Source of the DNA: Nocardioides pantholopis
GTDB taxonomy: Bacteria > Actinomycetota > Actinomycetes > Propionibacteriales > Nocardioidaceae
DNA: 64,000 nucleotides
Reading direction: 5' to 3'
Assembly: GCF_003710085.1 (NCBI RefSeq)
Contig: NZ_CP033324.1
Location: forward strand, 3,411,501 to 3,475,500
The notes under the pieces were generated by a model. That model did not search any database and had not been told where the DNA came from. It worked only from the letters and a program-made list of their open reading frames with translations. Positions 55,553-63,696 of this stretch are shown in pieces (positions within the stretch are counted from its first letter, which is position 1; each line of letters begins with the position of its first letter). The translations under genes were made by a program, and so were the position numbers.

Positions 55553-55678
55553 TTCCTGGCCGGCGTACGACGGCGCCTCCCGCGCCGGTTGCCGCGGCCG
55601 AGGCGGCATGTCTAGATCCAGGCTGTCAGTCCCCTGTCGGCCACGTCCGACGGAGGAGTGCAGGAGGAAGTAGGGAGC

Positions 55679-56824
55679 ATGACACTCATCGCGGACGAGC
55701 GTCGGCCTGAAGGAAGGCCCGGAGCGAACCACGGCGCAGCCCCGCGCGACGGCGGCTTCGACGCCGTGGCGACCCTCATCAACCGCAACATCGCCGCGCT
55801 CGTGGGCGGCCGGGACGAGCTCGTCGAGCGGATCGTCGCCGAGGCCATCACGGCGTTCTTCGCCGAGCCGGGCTCGCCGCGTCGTGCCGCCGGGCGGGTC
55901 GCGCCGCTGCTGTGGGAGCTCGGGGAGCGCCACGTGGCCCGCGGTCTGCCGAGCGACACCCTCGACAGCGGGTTCGCGCATGCCCGGGCGGCGGCCCAGC
56001 GCGGGTTCCAGTTCGTGGTGAAGCTGCCGGGGACCGGCGACCAGGCCCTGCGCGAGGACCTGACCGCTTTCGTCCAGCTGCTCCACCGGCAGGCGAGCGG
56101 CGCGTGGGAGCGCGGACACACGCTGCTGCACGGCGACACCGACCGTCGCGAGCTCCTGGGCACGACCCTGCTCCGCGCCGGGTCCCGGACGCCGACCGGC
56201 CGCCTGCTCCGTCGCCGCGGCCTGGACCCCGACGCCGAGTACGTGCTGGTGGTCTCGGCGGCCGGGGAGATCCCGGACGCGGTCTTCGACGACCCTGCGG
56301 TGCTGGGCGGGGTGACCCGCCGCGAGATCCTGCTGCCGGCCGGCGCGGTCGTCCCCGACCTGGGACGCCACGCCCCGCGGCAGGTCGTGATCGGCCCGGT
56401 GGCCCCGCTGCGCTCCGTCGGCAGGACCGCTGACCCGGTGCGCCGGGGCGCCCAGCTGCTCGGCGAGGGCCGGGCGTACGACGAGCGCGCGGTCGTCCCG
56501 TGCGAGGACCTGCTCTCGGTGCTGGTCACCGACGGGCTGCCAGGGCTGAGCGACCTGCTGGCCGCCAAGCACCTGACGTCGATGGAGCAGCTGAGCAGCA
56601 AGCGCCGGGTCGCCGAGGGCGAGCTGCTGCTGCGCTGGCTGGAGCTCGGCCAGCCGCTCAACCAGGTCGCCCGTTCCCTCGACGTACCGCCGCAGACCGC
56701 GCACAGCCGGCTCAAGCACCTCCGCGGTCTCTTCGGCGACGCCCTCGACGACCCCACCCAGCGCCTGGAGCTGATCGTCGCCCTCCAGGCCACCCTCCCC
56801 CGCTGGCGCCGCGAGGCCCTCTGA
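55679..56824 (+). CDS. PucR-family transcriptional regulator (MabR/FasR-like layout)
   Basis: 381 residues from ATG 55679, with AGGAGG ten bases upstream; an in-frame GTG at 55658 would add seven residues. Residues 1-170 are helical (ATLINRNIAALVGGRDELVERIV, RHVARGLPSDTLDSGFAHARAAA), the middle is a GGDEF-like degenerate sensor region, and the C-terminus is the PucR HTH (LLLRWLELGQPLNQVARSLDVPPQTAHSRLKHLRGLFGDALDDP). It is divergent from the mce operon with palindromic sites between, so control of lipid or sterol import is the natural inference. Confidence 0.85.
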   Translation: MTLIADERRPEGRPGANHGAAPRDGGFDAVATLINRNIAALVGGRDELVERIVAEAITAFFAEPGSPRRAAGRVAPLLWELGERHVARGLPSDTLDSGFAHARAAAQRGFQFVVKLPGTGDQALREDLTAFVQLLHRQASGAWERGHTLLHGDTDRRELLGTTLLRAGSRTPTGRLLRRRGLDPDAEYVLVVSAAGEIPDAVFDDPAVLGGVTRREILLPAGAVVPDLGRHAPRQVVIGPVAPLRSVGRTADPVRRGAQLLGEGRAYDERAVVPCEDLLSVLVTDGLPGLSDLLAAKHLTSMEQLSSKRRVAEGELLLRWLELGQPLNQVARSLDVPPQTAHSRLKHLRGLFGDALDDPTQRLELIVALQATLPRWRREAL

Positions 56825-56858
56825 CCGACCTCCCGGAGACATCGGTGGTCGAGCCGTC

Positions 56859-56896
56859 GGTGGTCGAGCCGCGAGCGCAGCGAGCGTGTCGAGACC
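56859..56896. repeat. 38-bp REP-family repeat, perfect copy
   Basis: Begins GGTGGTCGAGCC and ends GTGTCGAGACC. Identical at 57305-57342 and 60630-60667. A partial GGTGGTCGAGCC lies just before it at 56844-56855. It is in the gap before the GIY-YIG gene. Confidence 0.88.
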
Positions 56897-56956
56897 TCTC
56901 CACAGGCGCCACCCCGGCCCGTTGCGGCGGTCTGCTCCGGCGCCGACGCTGGGGCG

Positions 56957-57301
56957 ATGCCCCACACCTACATGCTCGAGTGCGCGGACGGCTCGTTCTA
57001 CGTCGGCAGCACGCGCGACCTCGAGCGTCGGGTCTGGGAGCACCAGGAAGGGCTCGGTGCGGCGTACACCCGTCGCCGGCGACCGGTCCGCCTCGTGTGG
57101 TGTGAGGAGTACGCCCGCATCGACGAGGCCTTCGCGCGGGAGAAGCGGATCCAGAACTGGAGCCGGGCGAAGCGGTTGGCGCTGATCGAGCAGCGGTACG
57201 ACGCGCTGCCCGCACTGGCCGAGAGGCACGCCCGGCGCCGACGTCGGGAAGGTGGTCTCGACACGCCCTCGCCTGGCGGCTCGGACGGCTCGACCACCTG
57301 A
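56957..57301 (+). CDS. GIY-YIG nuclease-domain protein (UPF0213/YhbQ-like)
   Basis: 114 residues from ATG 56957. The GIY-YIG core is clear: TYMLECADGSFYVGSTRDLERRVWEH (with 'TYM' and 'YVG' as the two named motifs and the Arg that follows), AAYTRRRRPVRLVWCEEY, and the Glu in EAFAREKRIQNWSRAKRLALIE. Such single-domain proteins cleave DNA or remain unassigned. The last 16 residues (GGLDTPSPGGSDGSTT) are encoded by a repeat element, and identical 38-bp repeats lie on both sides (56859-56896, 57305-57342). Confidence 0.88.
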   Translation: MPHTYMLECADGSFYVGSTRDLERRVWEHQEGLGAAYTRRRRPVRLVWCEEYARIDEAFAREKRIQNWSRAKRLALIEQRYDALPALAERHARRRRREGGLDTPSPGGSDGSTT

Positions 57302-57400
57302 GTCGGTGGTCGAGCCGCGAGCGCAGCGAGCGTGTCGAGACCACCACCGCAACGAGGTCTCGACACGCCCTCGCCTAGCGGCTCGGACGGCTCGACCACC
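57254..57400. repeat. Cluster of three REP-family repeats
   Basis: 57254-57298 (inverted variant, GGTCTCGACACGCCCTCGCC ... CTCGACCACC), 57305-57342 (perfect 38-bp copy) and 57356-57400 (inverted variant, 44 of 45 bases identical to the first). The three alternate in orientation. The first encodes the C-terminal tail of the GIY-YIG protein. Confidence 0.88.
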
Positions 57401-57423
57401 GGGGACGGCCCCGGGCAGCACAA

Positions 57424-57458
57424 CGGCCGGCGCCCCTGGGAGGGAGGGGCGCCGGCCG
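57424..57458 (-). terminator. Hairpin terminator of the secreted Ig-like protein gene
   Basis: A perfect 13-bp GC-rich stem (CGGCCGGCGCCCC and complement) with a nine-base loop, 13 bp beyond the stop at 57472. There is no T run, as is common in high-GC bacteria. Confidence 0.72.
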
Positions 57459-57471
57459 GTGCGTCTGCGGG

Positions 57472-59313
57472 TCAGACCTTGAAGGCCTTGGTGGCCTTGC
57501 TGGCTGCGAGGGTCGCCGACCCGCCGTAGCTCGCGGTGACCTTGTACTTGCCCTTCTTGGTGAGCTTCTTGGCGGTGAAGCTGGCGACGCCCTTGGCGTT
57601 GACGCTCACGGACTTCTTCGCGACCTTCTTCGCGCCGCGCTTGATCACGACCGCGATCTTGCCCGACGGCCGCACCCCGGCGGGAGCGGTCACCTTCATC
57701 TGCACGGTGACCTTCTTGCCCTTCTTCTTGACCTTGACCGCTGTCACCTTGCTCCGCGACGCGGCCTTGGTGACCGCGACCGAGGCGCTGCCGGCCGAGG
57801 GGTTCGTCGTCGCGTCACCGGCGTAGGAGGCGCTCACCGCGTGGGTGCCGACCGCCAGGGTGGCGGGCACGGTGAGGGACGCACTGCCGGCGTTGAGCGG
57901 CAGGCTCGAGCTGGCGCCGCCCACCGTGACCGCAACGGTGCCGGTCGGGGTCCCGCCCGCCTTGGTGACGGACACGGTCAGCGTCCGCGCCGTGCCGTAC
58001 GCCGCGGAGGCCGGGGCGATCGCGACGGTGGTGGTCGAGGCCACCTTCACCGGCGTCGAGGCCGTCGTGACCGGGCCGACCGGCGCGGAGACGGAGACGA
58101 CGGGCGTGTCGGAGCCGCGGGTGGCGGTGGAGCGGAGCGTGATCGTCTTGCCCAGGTGCGCCTCGGTCAGCGCCAGGGTGTTGCCGGTCGCGCCCGCGAT
58201 CTCGGCGCCGTCGGCGAGCCACTGGTTCACGACGGTCCCCGGCTCGCCGGCGAACGTCGCCGGGGTGCCGGTGAGGGTCTGCCCGACCTCCGGGGTGCCG
58301 GTGATCGAGGCCGGGGTGGTCACCGTGACCGGCGGCAGCGGCTCGCCCACGATCGCCTGGAAGTTGCTGCCTCCGGTCAGGTCGACCACCTTGCCCTGGA
58401 TGCCGGCCGGCACCTGCCAGGCCTCCGCGACCGCGCCCTCCCCCTGCCAGACGACGACCTGACCGGTGTCGGTGCGGACCGCGGTGATGCTGGTCCCGAG
58501 AGACACGTTCGCGATCTGCTCGACCGGTGCGCCGGCGAGCTCGTCAGGGGTGTTCGGGTCCACGACCGCCGAGTCCGCCACCTGGGTGAACCGCTTGACG
58601 ACCCCCGCCCGGGTCACGCCGACGCCCATGTCGATGTCGATGATCGGGTCCGCGTCCGCCGGGGCGACCGTGGTCACCCCGCTGGTGTTGATGTGGACGA
58701 CCCGGCCGTCGGCGAGCAGGGCGTAGCCGGCGGTGGCCGCTGCCTCGACGTCGACCACGCCGGTGAGCGGCGCGCCGGTGACTGGGTCCCCCACGAGCTC
58801 GTAACCGGTGCCGAAGGCCGACCGCATCCCGAGCCGACCGTCGCTGAGTCGGGCGAAGGCCAGGTTGCTGCCGGTCGCGACCTGGACGGCCGGGGCCCCG
58901 AGCGTGGCGACGCTGGTCTCCCCGGTGGGGAACCCACGAGCGCCCCACAGGTAGAGCGAGCCGCTGGCCAGCACGACGCCCGCGGCGGAGTTGCCGTACT
59001 GGTCGACCGAGACCACCTGCTGGCCCGCGACGGCAGCCGGGATGTTCACGTCAGTCGCAGATCCGGCCACGCGCTGAAGCGTCCCGTCGCCACGGATCGC
59101 GAAGATGTTCCCCCCGGCCGCCTGCGAGACGGCCGTCCGCCACGGGCCGTTGGCCGTCGTGACCGGGTACGACGCCGGGGTCTGGCCCCAGACCTGGATC
59201 GCTCCGGCGTCGCTCAGCCCCGGCACCGCCGAGGCCGGCGAGGCGCCCAGCGCCCCGGCGATCAGTCCGACGACCACGGCACCGGCCGCGGTCTTCCTCC
59301 GCGTTGAGGTCAT
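57472..59313 (-). CDS. Secreted protein with RCC1-like and Ig-like domains
   Basis: 613 residues from ATG 59313 (GGAGG upstream). Signal peptide ends near AASPASA-like GASPASAVPG (about residue 29). Residues 35-320 show repeated VWG/LYLWGARG strands of an RCC1-type propeller. About 325-420 form an Ig-like bacterial domain (GTPEVGQTLTGTPATF ... VNQWLADGAEIAGATG), 425-515 a Big_3-type Ig repeat (PTGTVAVTVGGASSSLPL, GTHAVSASYAGD), and the rest is a Lys-rich Ig-like domain. It is probably surface-attached or released. No LPxTG or other anchor is seen. Role unknown. Confidence 0.83.
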   Translation of the reverse strand: MTSTRRKTAAGAVVVGLIAGALGASPASAVPGLSDAGAIQVWGQTPASYPVTTANGPWRTAVSQAAGGNIFAIRGDGTLQRVAGSATDVNIPAAVAGQQVVSVDQYGNSAAGVVLASGSLYLWGARGFPTGETSVATLGAPAVQVATGSNLAFARLSDGRLGMRSAFGTGYELVGDPVTGAPLTGVVDVEAAATAGYALLADGRVVHINTSGVTTVAPADADPIIDIDMGVGVTRAGVVKRFTQVADSAVVDPNTPDELAGAPVEQIANVSLGTSITAVRTDTGQVVVWQGEGAVAEAWQVPAGIQGKVVDLTGGSNFQAIVGEPLPPVTVTTPASITGTPEVGQTLTGTPATFAGEPGTVVNQWLADGAEIAGATGNTLALTEAHLGKTITLRSTATRGSDTPVVSVSAPVGPVTTASTPVKVASTTTVAIAPASAAYGTARTLTVSVTKAGGTPTGTVAVTVGGASSSLPLNAGSASLTVPATLAVGTHAVSASYAGDATTNPSAGSASVAVTKAASRSKVTAVKVKKKGKKVTVQMKVTAPAGVRPSGKIAVVIKRGAKKVAKKSVSVNAKGVASFTAKKLTKKGKYKVTASYGGSATLAASKATKAFKV

Positions 59314-59512
59314 GCGTTCCTCCAAGAGAATGTGGGGCCGGCCAGGAACGACCGCGCCGGTCGGGTCCGGCGTCGTCGCACCGTAGGCAGGCGCCGGGCG
59401 CCGGCGCGGCCGGATCGGCCGGGACCGGTGCGAGTCGGGACGGACATCCGAAAGTGCGCGCGCCGACCTCGGTTCCCCGGCCTCTCGGCGGCCCCCGGGG
59501 CAGAGTGAGCCC

Positions 59513-60526
59513 ATGCCCGCCACCCGTCGGCGCCCGCGTCCCGGATCGCTGGTCCGGCTGGGGCTCGTGACCGCCCTCCTCCTGGGCGTCGCCACCCTCA
59601 GCTCCAGCGCCGCCGAGGACCCGGACTACCCCGGGCTCCCCACCCTGGGCACCGGCCAGTGGATCGTCCCGCAGGCGACCGGCTCGACGTACGCCGCGGC
59701 TGCTCGGCAGTGGGCACGGGTGCCCGACATCCAGGCGATCGCGTTCAGCCGGTTCGCGACCAGGCTGGTGGATCTCAGCTGTCGCCGGCTCGACCCGTAT
59801 CAGTCAGTCGAGAAGTACTCGGCGGCGATCGTCATGGTCTCGCCCCGCGGCGCCCCGGAGCCGTACGGGTCCCACGGGCCCTTTCCGGTCCGCACCGTGG
59901 CCTTCGGTGCGATCCCGGTCCAGGCGGAGATCCGGCTGCGCCAGCCCCGGGACGCCGAGAACCTGCCGGTCCCGCTGGAGGCCCGTCAGGAGGCGCGGAC
60001 GTTCTGCCCCGGCCGGGGCCCCTTCGCCGGCCCGGGACAGACGGAGAACCATGTCGCCGACACCCACGTCTCCGGCGAGGTCCAGGTCGAGGTCACCGCG
60101 CTGGCGGTGGACGGCGTCGATCTCGACCTGCGCCCGACCTGCCGCACCACCTTCACCGAACTGACCCTGACCGCGCCGGACTTCTACGCCGCCGACCCCG
60201 GCGTCCGGCCGGAAGAGAACCCCCAGGTCGAGGGGAACCTCCACACGACGCCCTACTTCCTGTTCACCTACGGCGGCCTGCTCACCGGCGAGCTGACGAT
60301 CCCCCCGTTTGCCGACTGCGTCACGGCGACCGGCGAGGACCTGTCGGCGCTCCTGACCGCCACGGTCTCTGGTCCCAGCAACACCGTCCGGCTTCGGTCC
60401 GAGGCGCTCTCGGGCAGCGCGAACGACGACGCCGCCAGGTGCTGGCGCGACCACTCCTGCGTGCCACTCGACCCGATGCCCCTGCCGGGCCGCCCCGGCG
60501 ACCCGGAGGCCGCACCGCGCCGGTGA
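59513..60526 (+). CDS. Secreted protein of unknown function
   Basis: 337 residues from ATG 59513. An N-terminal signal peptide (LVRLGLVTALLLGVATLSSSAA) is followed by a soluble domain with five or more Cys (VDLSCRRLDPY, ARTFCPGRG, RPTCRTTF, FADCVTATGED, RCWRDHSCVPL), suggesting disulfide bonds outside the cell. Features include QATGSTYAAAARQWARVPDIQAIAFSRFAT and YFLFTYGGLLTGELTIPPF. I do not recognise the family. It is divergent from the Ig-like protein gene (199-bp gap) and followed by repeats. Confidence 0.75.
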   Translation: MPATRRRPRPGSLVRLGLVTALLLGVATLSSSAAEDPDYPGLPTLGTGQWIVPQATGSTYAAAARQWARVPDIQAIAFSRFATRLVDLSCRRLDPYQSVEKYSAAIVMVSPRGAPEPYGSHGPFPVRTVAFGAIPVQAEIRLRQPRDAENLPVPLEARQEARTFCPGRGPFAGPGQTENHVADTHVSGEVQVEVTALAVDGVDLDLRPTCRTTFTELTLTAPDFYAADPGVRPEENPQVEGNLHTTPYFLFTYGGLLTGELTIPPFADCVTATGEDLSALLTATVSGPSNTVRLRSEALSGSANDDAARCWRDHSCVPLDPMPLPGRPGDPEAAPRR

Positions 60527-60545
60527 CCGTGGCGTTCGGGCGGGG

Positions 60546-60667
60546 ATCTCGACACGGCCTCGCCCAGCGGCTCGGCCGGCTCGATCACCGGAACCGGTGG
60601 TCGAGCCGCGAGCGCAGCGACGGGCCCCCGGTGGTCGAGCCGCGAGCGCAGCGAGCGTGTCGAGACC
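60546..60667. repeat. Cluster of three REP-family repeats
   Basis: 60546-60591 (inverted variant), 60596-60620 (truncated copy) and 60630-60667 (perfect 38-bp copy identical to 56859-56896 and 57305-57342). Confidence 0.85.
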
Positions 60668-60678
60668 CCGCGCCGGGC

Positions 60679-60703
60679 GATTTGGGACGGCCGTCCCGAA
60701 ATC
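60679..60703. promoter_or_regulatory. Near-perfect 25-bp palindrome
   Basis: The core GGGACGGCCGTCCC (60684-60697) is perfect, and the flanks GATTT/AAATC continue the symmetry with one extra base on the right. It lies 163 bp upstream of the secreted-protein gene at 60866 and could be an operator or a terminator of the preceding gene; no T run follows. Confidence 0.45.
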
Positions 60704-60865
60704 CAGCACCGGCCCCGCCGCAGGGCGTCGCCAGTGACTCCGGTCACGTAACACTGCCGGCACGCCGCTGCGCGACAGCCCCCGATCCCCCGACCGGCTC
60801 TGACGTGGGTGGCAGCCCTCTCCGGCCGCATCGGAGCGGCCGGTGAACCAGGAAGGAACTCCCCC

Positions 60866-61537
60866 ATGAAGAACAAGTTCCGCAGGACCACGATGGTCGG
60901 GGCGCTCGCCTCGACCGCCCTGATGGTCGCCGCCCCGGCGGCCATGGCGGCCGGCCCCCTCACCGTCGGCGGCGCGACCACCCCCAGCGTCGTCGCCATC
61001 ACCGCCAGCAACGTCGGCAGCTTCACGTTCGCCACCGACTACGACGTCCCGGCCACCTGCACCACGGCCACCGTCGGCGGGGAGATCTACCCCGGCACCG
61101 CGGTGGTCGACAACGCCAAGATCGGCGAGATCCAGTCGCTCACCTTCAGCGGCTGCACCGCGACCGGGCTCAACTACCCGGTGACGATCACCAAGACCGG
61201 CTCGGTGGACTGGGACCTGATCGTCGACGGCACACCCGCCTCCGGAGCCACCGCCGACCTGGAGATCACCAACGTCTCGGCTCAGATGCGCTCCACCGGC
61301 AGCGCGCCGTACGTCTGCGACCTGGCGGCGGCGACCGCTGCCGGGAGCAGCGTGCCCGGGTCGTTCGACCCGACCACTCAGCGGCTCTCGATCGCTTCCG
61401 CGGCCGGCGCGTTCCCGCTCGACCTCACCGCCGCCGGCGGAGTCACCTGCGGGGGCCAGATCTTCACCGGTGACCGGGCCCAGATGGCCGGCACCTTCGC
61501 GGTCAGCACCGGCGGCGCCGGCTCGATCAACTACTGA
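60866..61537 (+). CDS. Secreted protein of unknown function
   Basis: 223 residues from ATG 60866, preceded by GGAAGGA. A signal peptide (MVGALASTALMVAAPAAMAAG, cleavage near residue 30) leads to a beta-rich domain with repeated short strands (VTITKTGSVDWDLIVDG, GATADLEITNVSAQM) and two or more Cys pairs (CTTATVGG, FSGCTATG, YVCDLAAAT, GVTCGGQIF). No anchor. It lies 113 bp before a gene of similar design on the same strand with a strong hairpin between. The family is not recognised. Confidence 0.75.
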   Translation: MKNKFRRTTMVGALASTALMVAAPAAMAAGPLTVGGATTPSVVAITASNVGSFTFATDYDVPATCTTATVGGEIYPGTAVVDNAKIGEIQSLTFSGCTATGLNYPVTITKTGSVDWDLIVDGTPASGATADLEITNVSAQMRSTGSAPYVCDLAAATAAGSSVPGSFDPTTQRLSIASAAGAFPLDLTAAGGVTCGGQIFTGDRAQMAGTFAVSTGGAGSINY

Positions 61538-61574
61538 CCGCACCACCGAAGAACGCAGCACCGCACCACCCGGG

Positions 61575-61607
61575 GCGGGCCGAGCGCAGCCAACGCGCTC
61601 GGCCCGC
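61575..61607 (+). terminator. Hairpin between two secreted-protein genes
   Basis: A perfect 13-bp stem (GCGGGCCGAGCGC and complement) with a 7-base loop, 37 bp after the stop at 61537 and 44 bp before the next ATG. It may end the first transcript or only reduce read-through. Confidence 0.72.
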
Positions 61608-61650
61608 TCGCGGGAGCCTAGCCCGCCCGATCCCGACGAAAGGCCCTTCG

Positions 61651-62295
61651 ATGACGACCCTGACCCGCCGCCGTACCGCGTTCCGCGGCTCGCTCGCCGC
61701 CACCACCGCCGCCCTGGCCCTGGTGTTCGCCGGCAGCCCCGCCGCCCACGCGGCGACCATCGACGTCGACTACGACGTCACCGGCAGCACCACCATCGCC
61801 TCGACCGGCTCGACCATCGCGCTCGGGCCCGCGGTGCTCGCCACCCGAGTGGAGGCCGACGGCGCCTTCGCCGCCGACCTGGACCTGCCCGGCACCCGTA
61901 CGCAGTTCAAGCTCGCCGGATTCATCCCGGTCACCGCCAACGTCGCCTTCGAGGCGGTCGGCGAGACCGCCGGCCAGCTCTCCCGAGTGGGCCGCACCCA
62001 GGTGGCCACCTCGACCTCGAGCTACTACGTCCGGCTCAGCAACATCAAGGCCGCCGGCCTGCCGCTGTTCGCCGGGCCGTTCTGCCGCACCAGGGAGCCG
62101 GTCGTGATCCAGGCCGACACCCCGGCCGGCGAGGCCTTCGACATCGTCAAGGGCGGCCGGCTGGTCGGGGAGTACTCGATCGGCAAGTTCCAGCACTGCG
62201 GGCTCAACACCCTGCTGATCAACTCGATCATCCCGGGCGACGGCAACACCATCGAGCTCAACGTCTCGAACGGACGTCTCACCCCCACCCCCTGA
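61651..62295 (+). CDS. Secreted protein of unknown function
   Basis: 214 residues from ATG 61651. Twin-basic signal peptide (TRRRTAFRGSLAATTAALALVFAGSPAAHAA, cleavage near 35). The mature part is beta-rich and hydrophilic (DVDYDVTGSTTIASTGSTIALGP, FKLAGFIPVTANVAFEAVGET, SSYYVRLSNIKAAGLPLFAG) with two Cys (PFCRTREP, FQHCGLNT) likely to form a disulfide. It is similar in size and design, though not clearly in sequence, to the preceding gene's product. A strong terminator follows at 62316-62342. Confidence 0.75.
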   Translation: MTTLTRRRTAFRGSLAATTAALALVFAGSPAAHAATIDVDYDVTGSTTIASTGSTIALGPAVLATRVEADGAFAADLDLPGTRTQFKLAGFIPVTANVAFEAVGETAGQLSRVGRTQVATSTSSYYVRLSNIKAAGLPLFAGPFCRTREPVVIQADTPAGEAFDIVKGGRLVGEYSIGKFQHCGLNTLLINSIIPGDGNTIELNVSNGRLTPTP

Positions 62296-62315
62296 GTCGC
62301 CTCACCTCCGCGGCT

Positions 62316-62342
62316 CGCGGGACGGCCCCCGGCCGTCCCGCG
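62316..62342 (+). terminator. Intrinsic hairpin terminator
   Basis: A perfect 12-bp stem (CGCGGGACGGCC and complement) with a CCC loop, 20 bp after the secreted-protein stop. Confidence 0.78.
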
Positions 62343-62469
62343 GGCCCACCCCGATCTTCTGGATTTCCCGCCCGACCCGACTCGAGGCCTCTAGCCTGTG
62401 ACGCGGAGCACGCCAGGACGCGGGAGGGGCGATGGCGAACAGCACCGTCCCGGGCCCGACCCGAACCCG

Positions 62470-63696
62470 ATGACCGAGCTGCGCGACGACCAGCCGGCCG
62501 TCCGGCTGCCGGCTGCCCTCGTCGACCGGTTCCGTCCCGCCATCCCGGACCTCGCCACCCGCGTCACCGAGCGGGTCCAGCACGACGTGCCCGACTACTC
62601 CGGGCCCGCGACCGGCCGCCGGCACCGCCTGATCTCGATGGCGGTCTCTGCGGCGATCCACCACTTCCTCAAGCTCGCCCAGGGCCAGTCGCCCTCCGGC
62701 CAGCCGGTCGACGACCTGTTCCGGCGGATGGGCTACGGACAGGCGTCCGAGGGCCGCGACCTCGCCCCGCTCCGGTCCGCGCTGCGCGTCGCGACCCGCG
62801 AGTGCTGGGCGGAGATGCGTCGGCTCACGAGCCGCGAGAGCCTGTCCGCCGCGGACCTCGGCCAGCTCGGCGACCTGCTCTTCGACTACGTCGACCACCT
62901 CGGGCAGCAGGTGGCCGCCGGCTACGCCCGCGCCGAGCGGACGCTGGGCCACGACGTCGGCCAGGCCCGGGCGCGGCTGCTGGACCAGCTGCTGGCCGGT
63001 GCGGGCGCCGCCGAGGTCACCGCCGCCGCGGACGCAGCCGACTGGCCGGTGCCCGCCGAGCTGGTGGTGATGAGCGTGAGCTTCCACCGCGAGCTGCCTC
63101 CGGTCGACCTGCCGGACGGCGTCCTGGTCCGCGACGAGGAGAGCCCGGCCGCCGTGGTCTGCGACGCCGCCGAGGCCGACGGTGTCGCCCGGCGGCTGCA
63201 CGCCAGCGCACCCGGACTGCGGGTCGCGCTGAGCTGGCCGGTGCCGGTCGACGAGGCGGCGGCCGCCCACCGCTGGAGCATCCGGGCGCTCGAGCTCGTC
63301 GACCGCGGCGTGATCGCCCCCGACCCGGTGGTCAGCTGCCGCGACCACGCCACCCAGCTGTGGCTGCACGCCGAGCCGGAGGTGCGGCGGGCCCTGTGCC
63401 AGGACCTGCTGCAGCCGCTGCTCGCCGAGACCCCGAACTCCCGGGAGATCCTCTCCGAGACCCTGCTGGCCTGGCTGGAGTCGCGCGACAGCGCCCCCGC
63501 CATCGCCGCCCGGCTCGACGTACACCCCCAGACCGTGCGGTACCGCTGGAAGCGGATCAACGAGCTGTTCGGGGAATCGCTGCACGACCCGGAGTTCGTC
63601 GTCCAGGTCACGATGCTGCTCAAGGCCAGCGTGCCGCTGTGGAAGGCCGGGGACCAGTCCGACTTCGAGCGCTTCCGGGCGACCCGACGCCGATGA
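62470..63696 (+). CDS. PucR-family transcriptional regulator (second)
   Basis: 408 residues from ATG 62470; an upstream GTG at 62398 gives an implausible Arg/Pro-rich extension. The layout is that of MabR/FasR: an N-terminal helical domain (AALVDRFRPAIPDLATRVTERVQ, RHRLISMAVSAAIHHFLKLA), a middle sensor region (ELVVMSVSFHRELPPVDLPDG) and the C-terminal PucR HTH (LSETLLAWLESRDSAPAIAARLDVHPQTVRYRWKRINELFG). MabR and FasR control fatty-acid synthesis genes. ATGA overlap with the next gene makes that gene its partner. It is not closely similar to the regulator at 55679. Confidence 0.86.
   Translation: MTELRDDQPAVRLPAALVDRFRPAIPDLATRVTERVQHDVPDYSGPATGRRHRLISMAVSAAIHHFLKLAQGQSPSGQPVDDLFRRMGYGQASEGRDLAPLRSALRVATRECWAEMRRLTSRESLSAADLGQLGDLLFDYVDHLGQQVAAGYARAERTLGHDVGQARARLLDQLLAGAGAAEVTAAADAADWPVPAELVVMSVSFHRELPPVDLPDGVLVRDEESPAAVVCDAAEADGVARRLHASAPGLRVALSWPVPVDEAAAAHRWSIRALELVDRGVIAPDPVVSCRDHATQLWLHAEPEVRRALCQDLLQPLLAETPNSREILSETLLAWLESRDSAPAIAARLDVHPQTVRYRWKRINELFGESLHDPEFVVQVTMLLKASVPLWKAGDQSDFERFRATRRR

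Larger units (their letters stand above)
54958..55678. other. 721-bp divergent control region between mce operon and PucR gene
   Basis: No coding sense on either strand. It must hold the promoters of both divergent units. It contains two CTTGT-N10-ACAAG palindromes, a block of inverted repeats and one copy of the common intergenic repeat, listed separately. The first 100 bp beside the mce operon (54961-55080) are plain; I could not place a -10/-35 with confidence. Confidence 0.7.
60527..60865. other. Gene-free 339-bp region
   Basis: Holds a REP cluster (60546-60667), a long palindrome (60679-60703) and the promoter of the secreted protein gene at 60866. A small palindrome GTGACTCCGGTCAC lies at 60732-60745 and may be an operator. 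No coding sense. Confidence 0.65.

Noticed and set aside
56957..57301. GIY-YIG protein as an intron or homing endonuclease
   Set aside because: It is a single-domain YhbQ-size protein in a gap between complete genes; no interrupted host gene or intron structure is visible.
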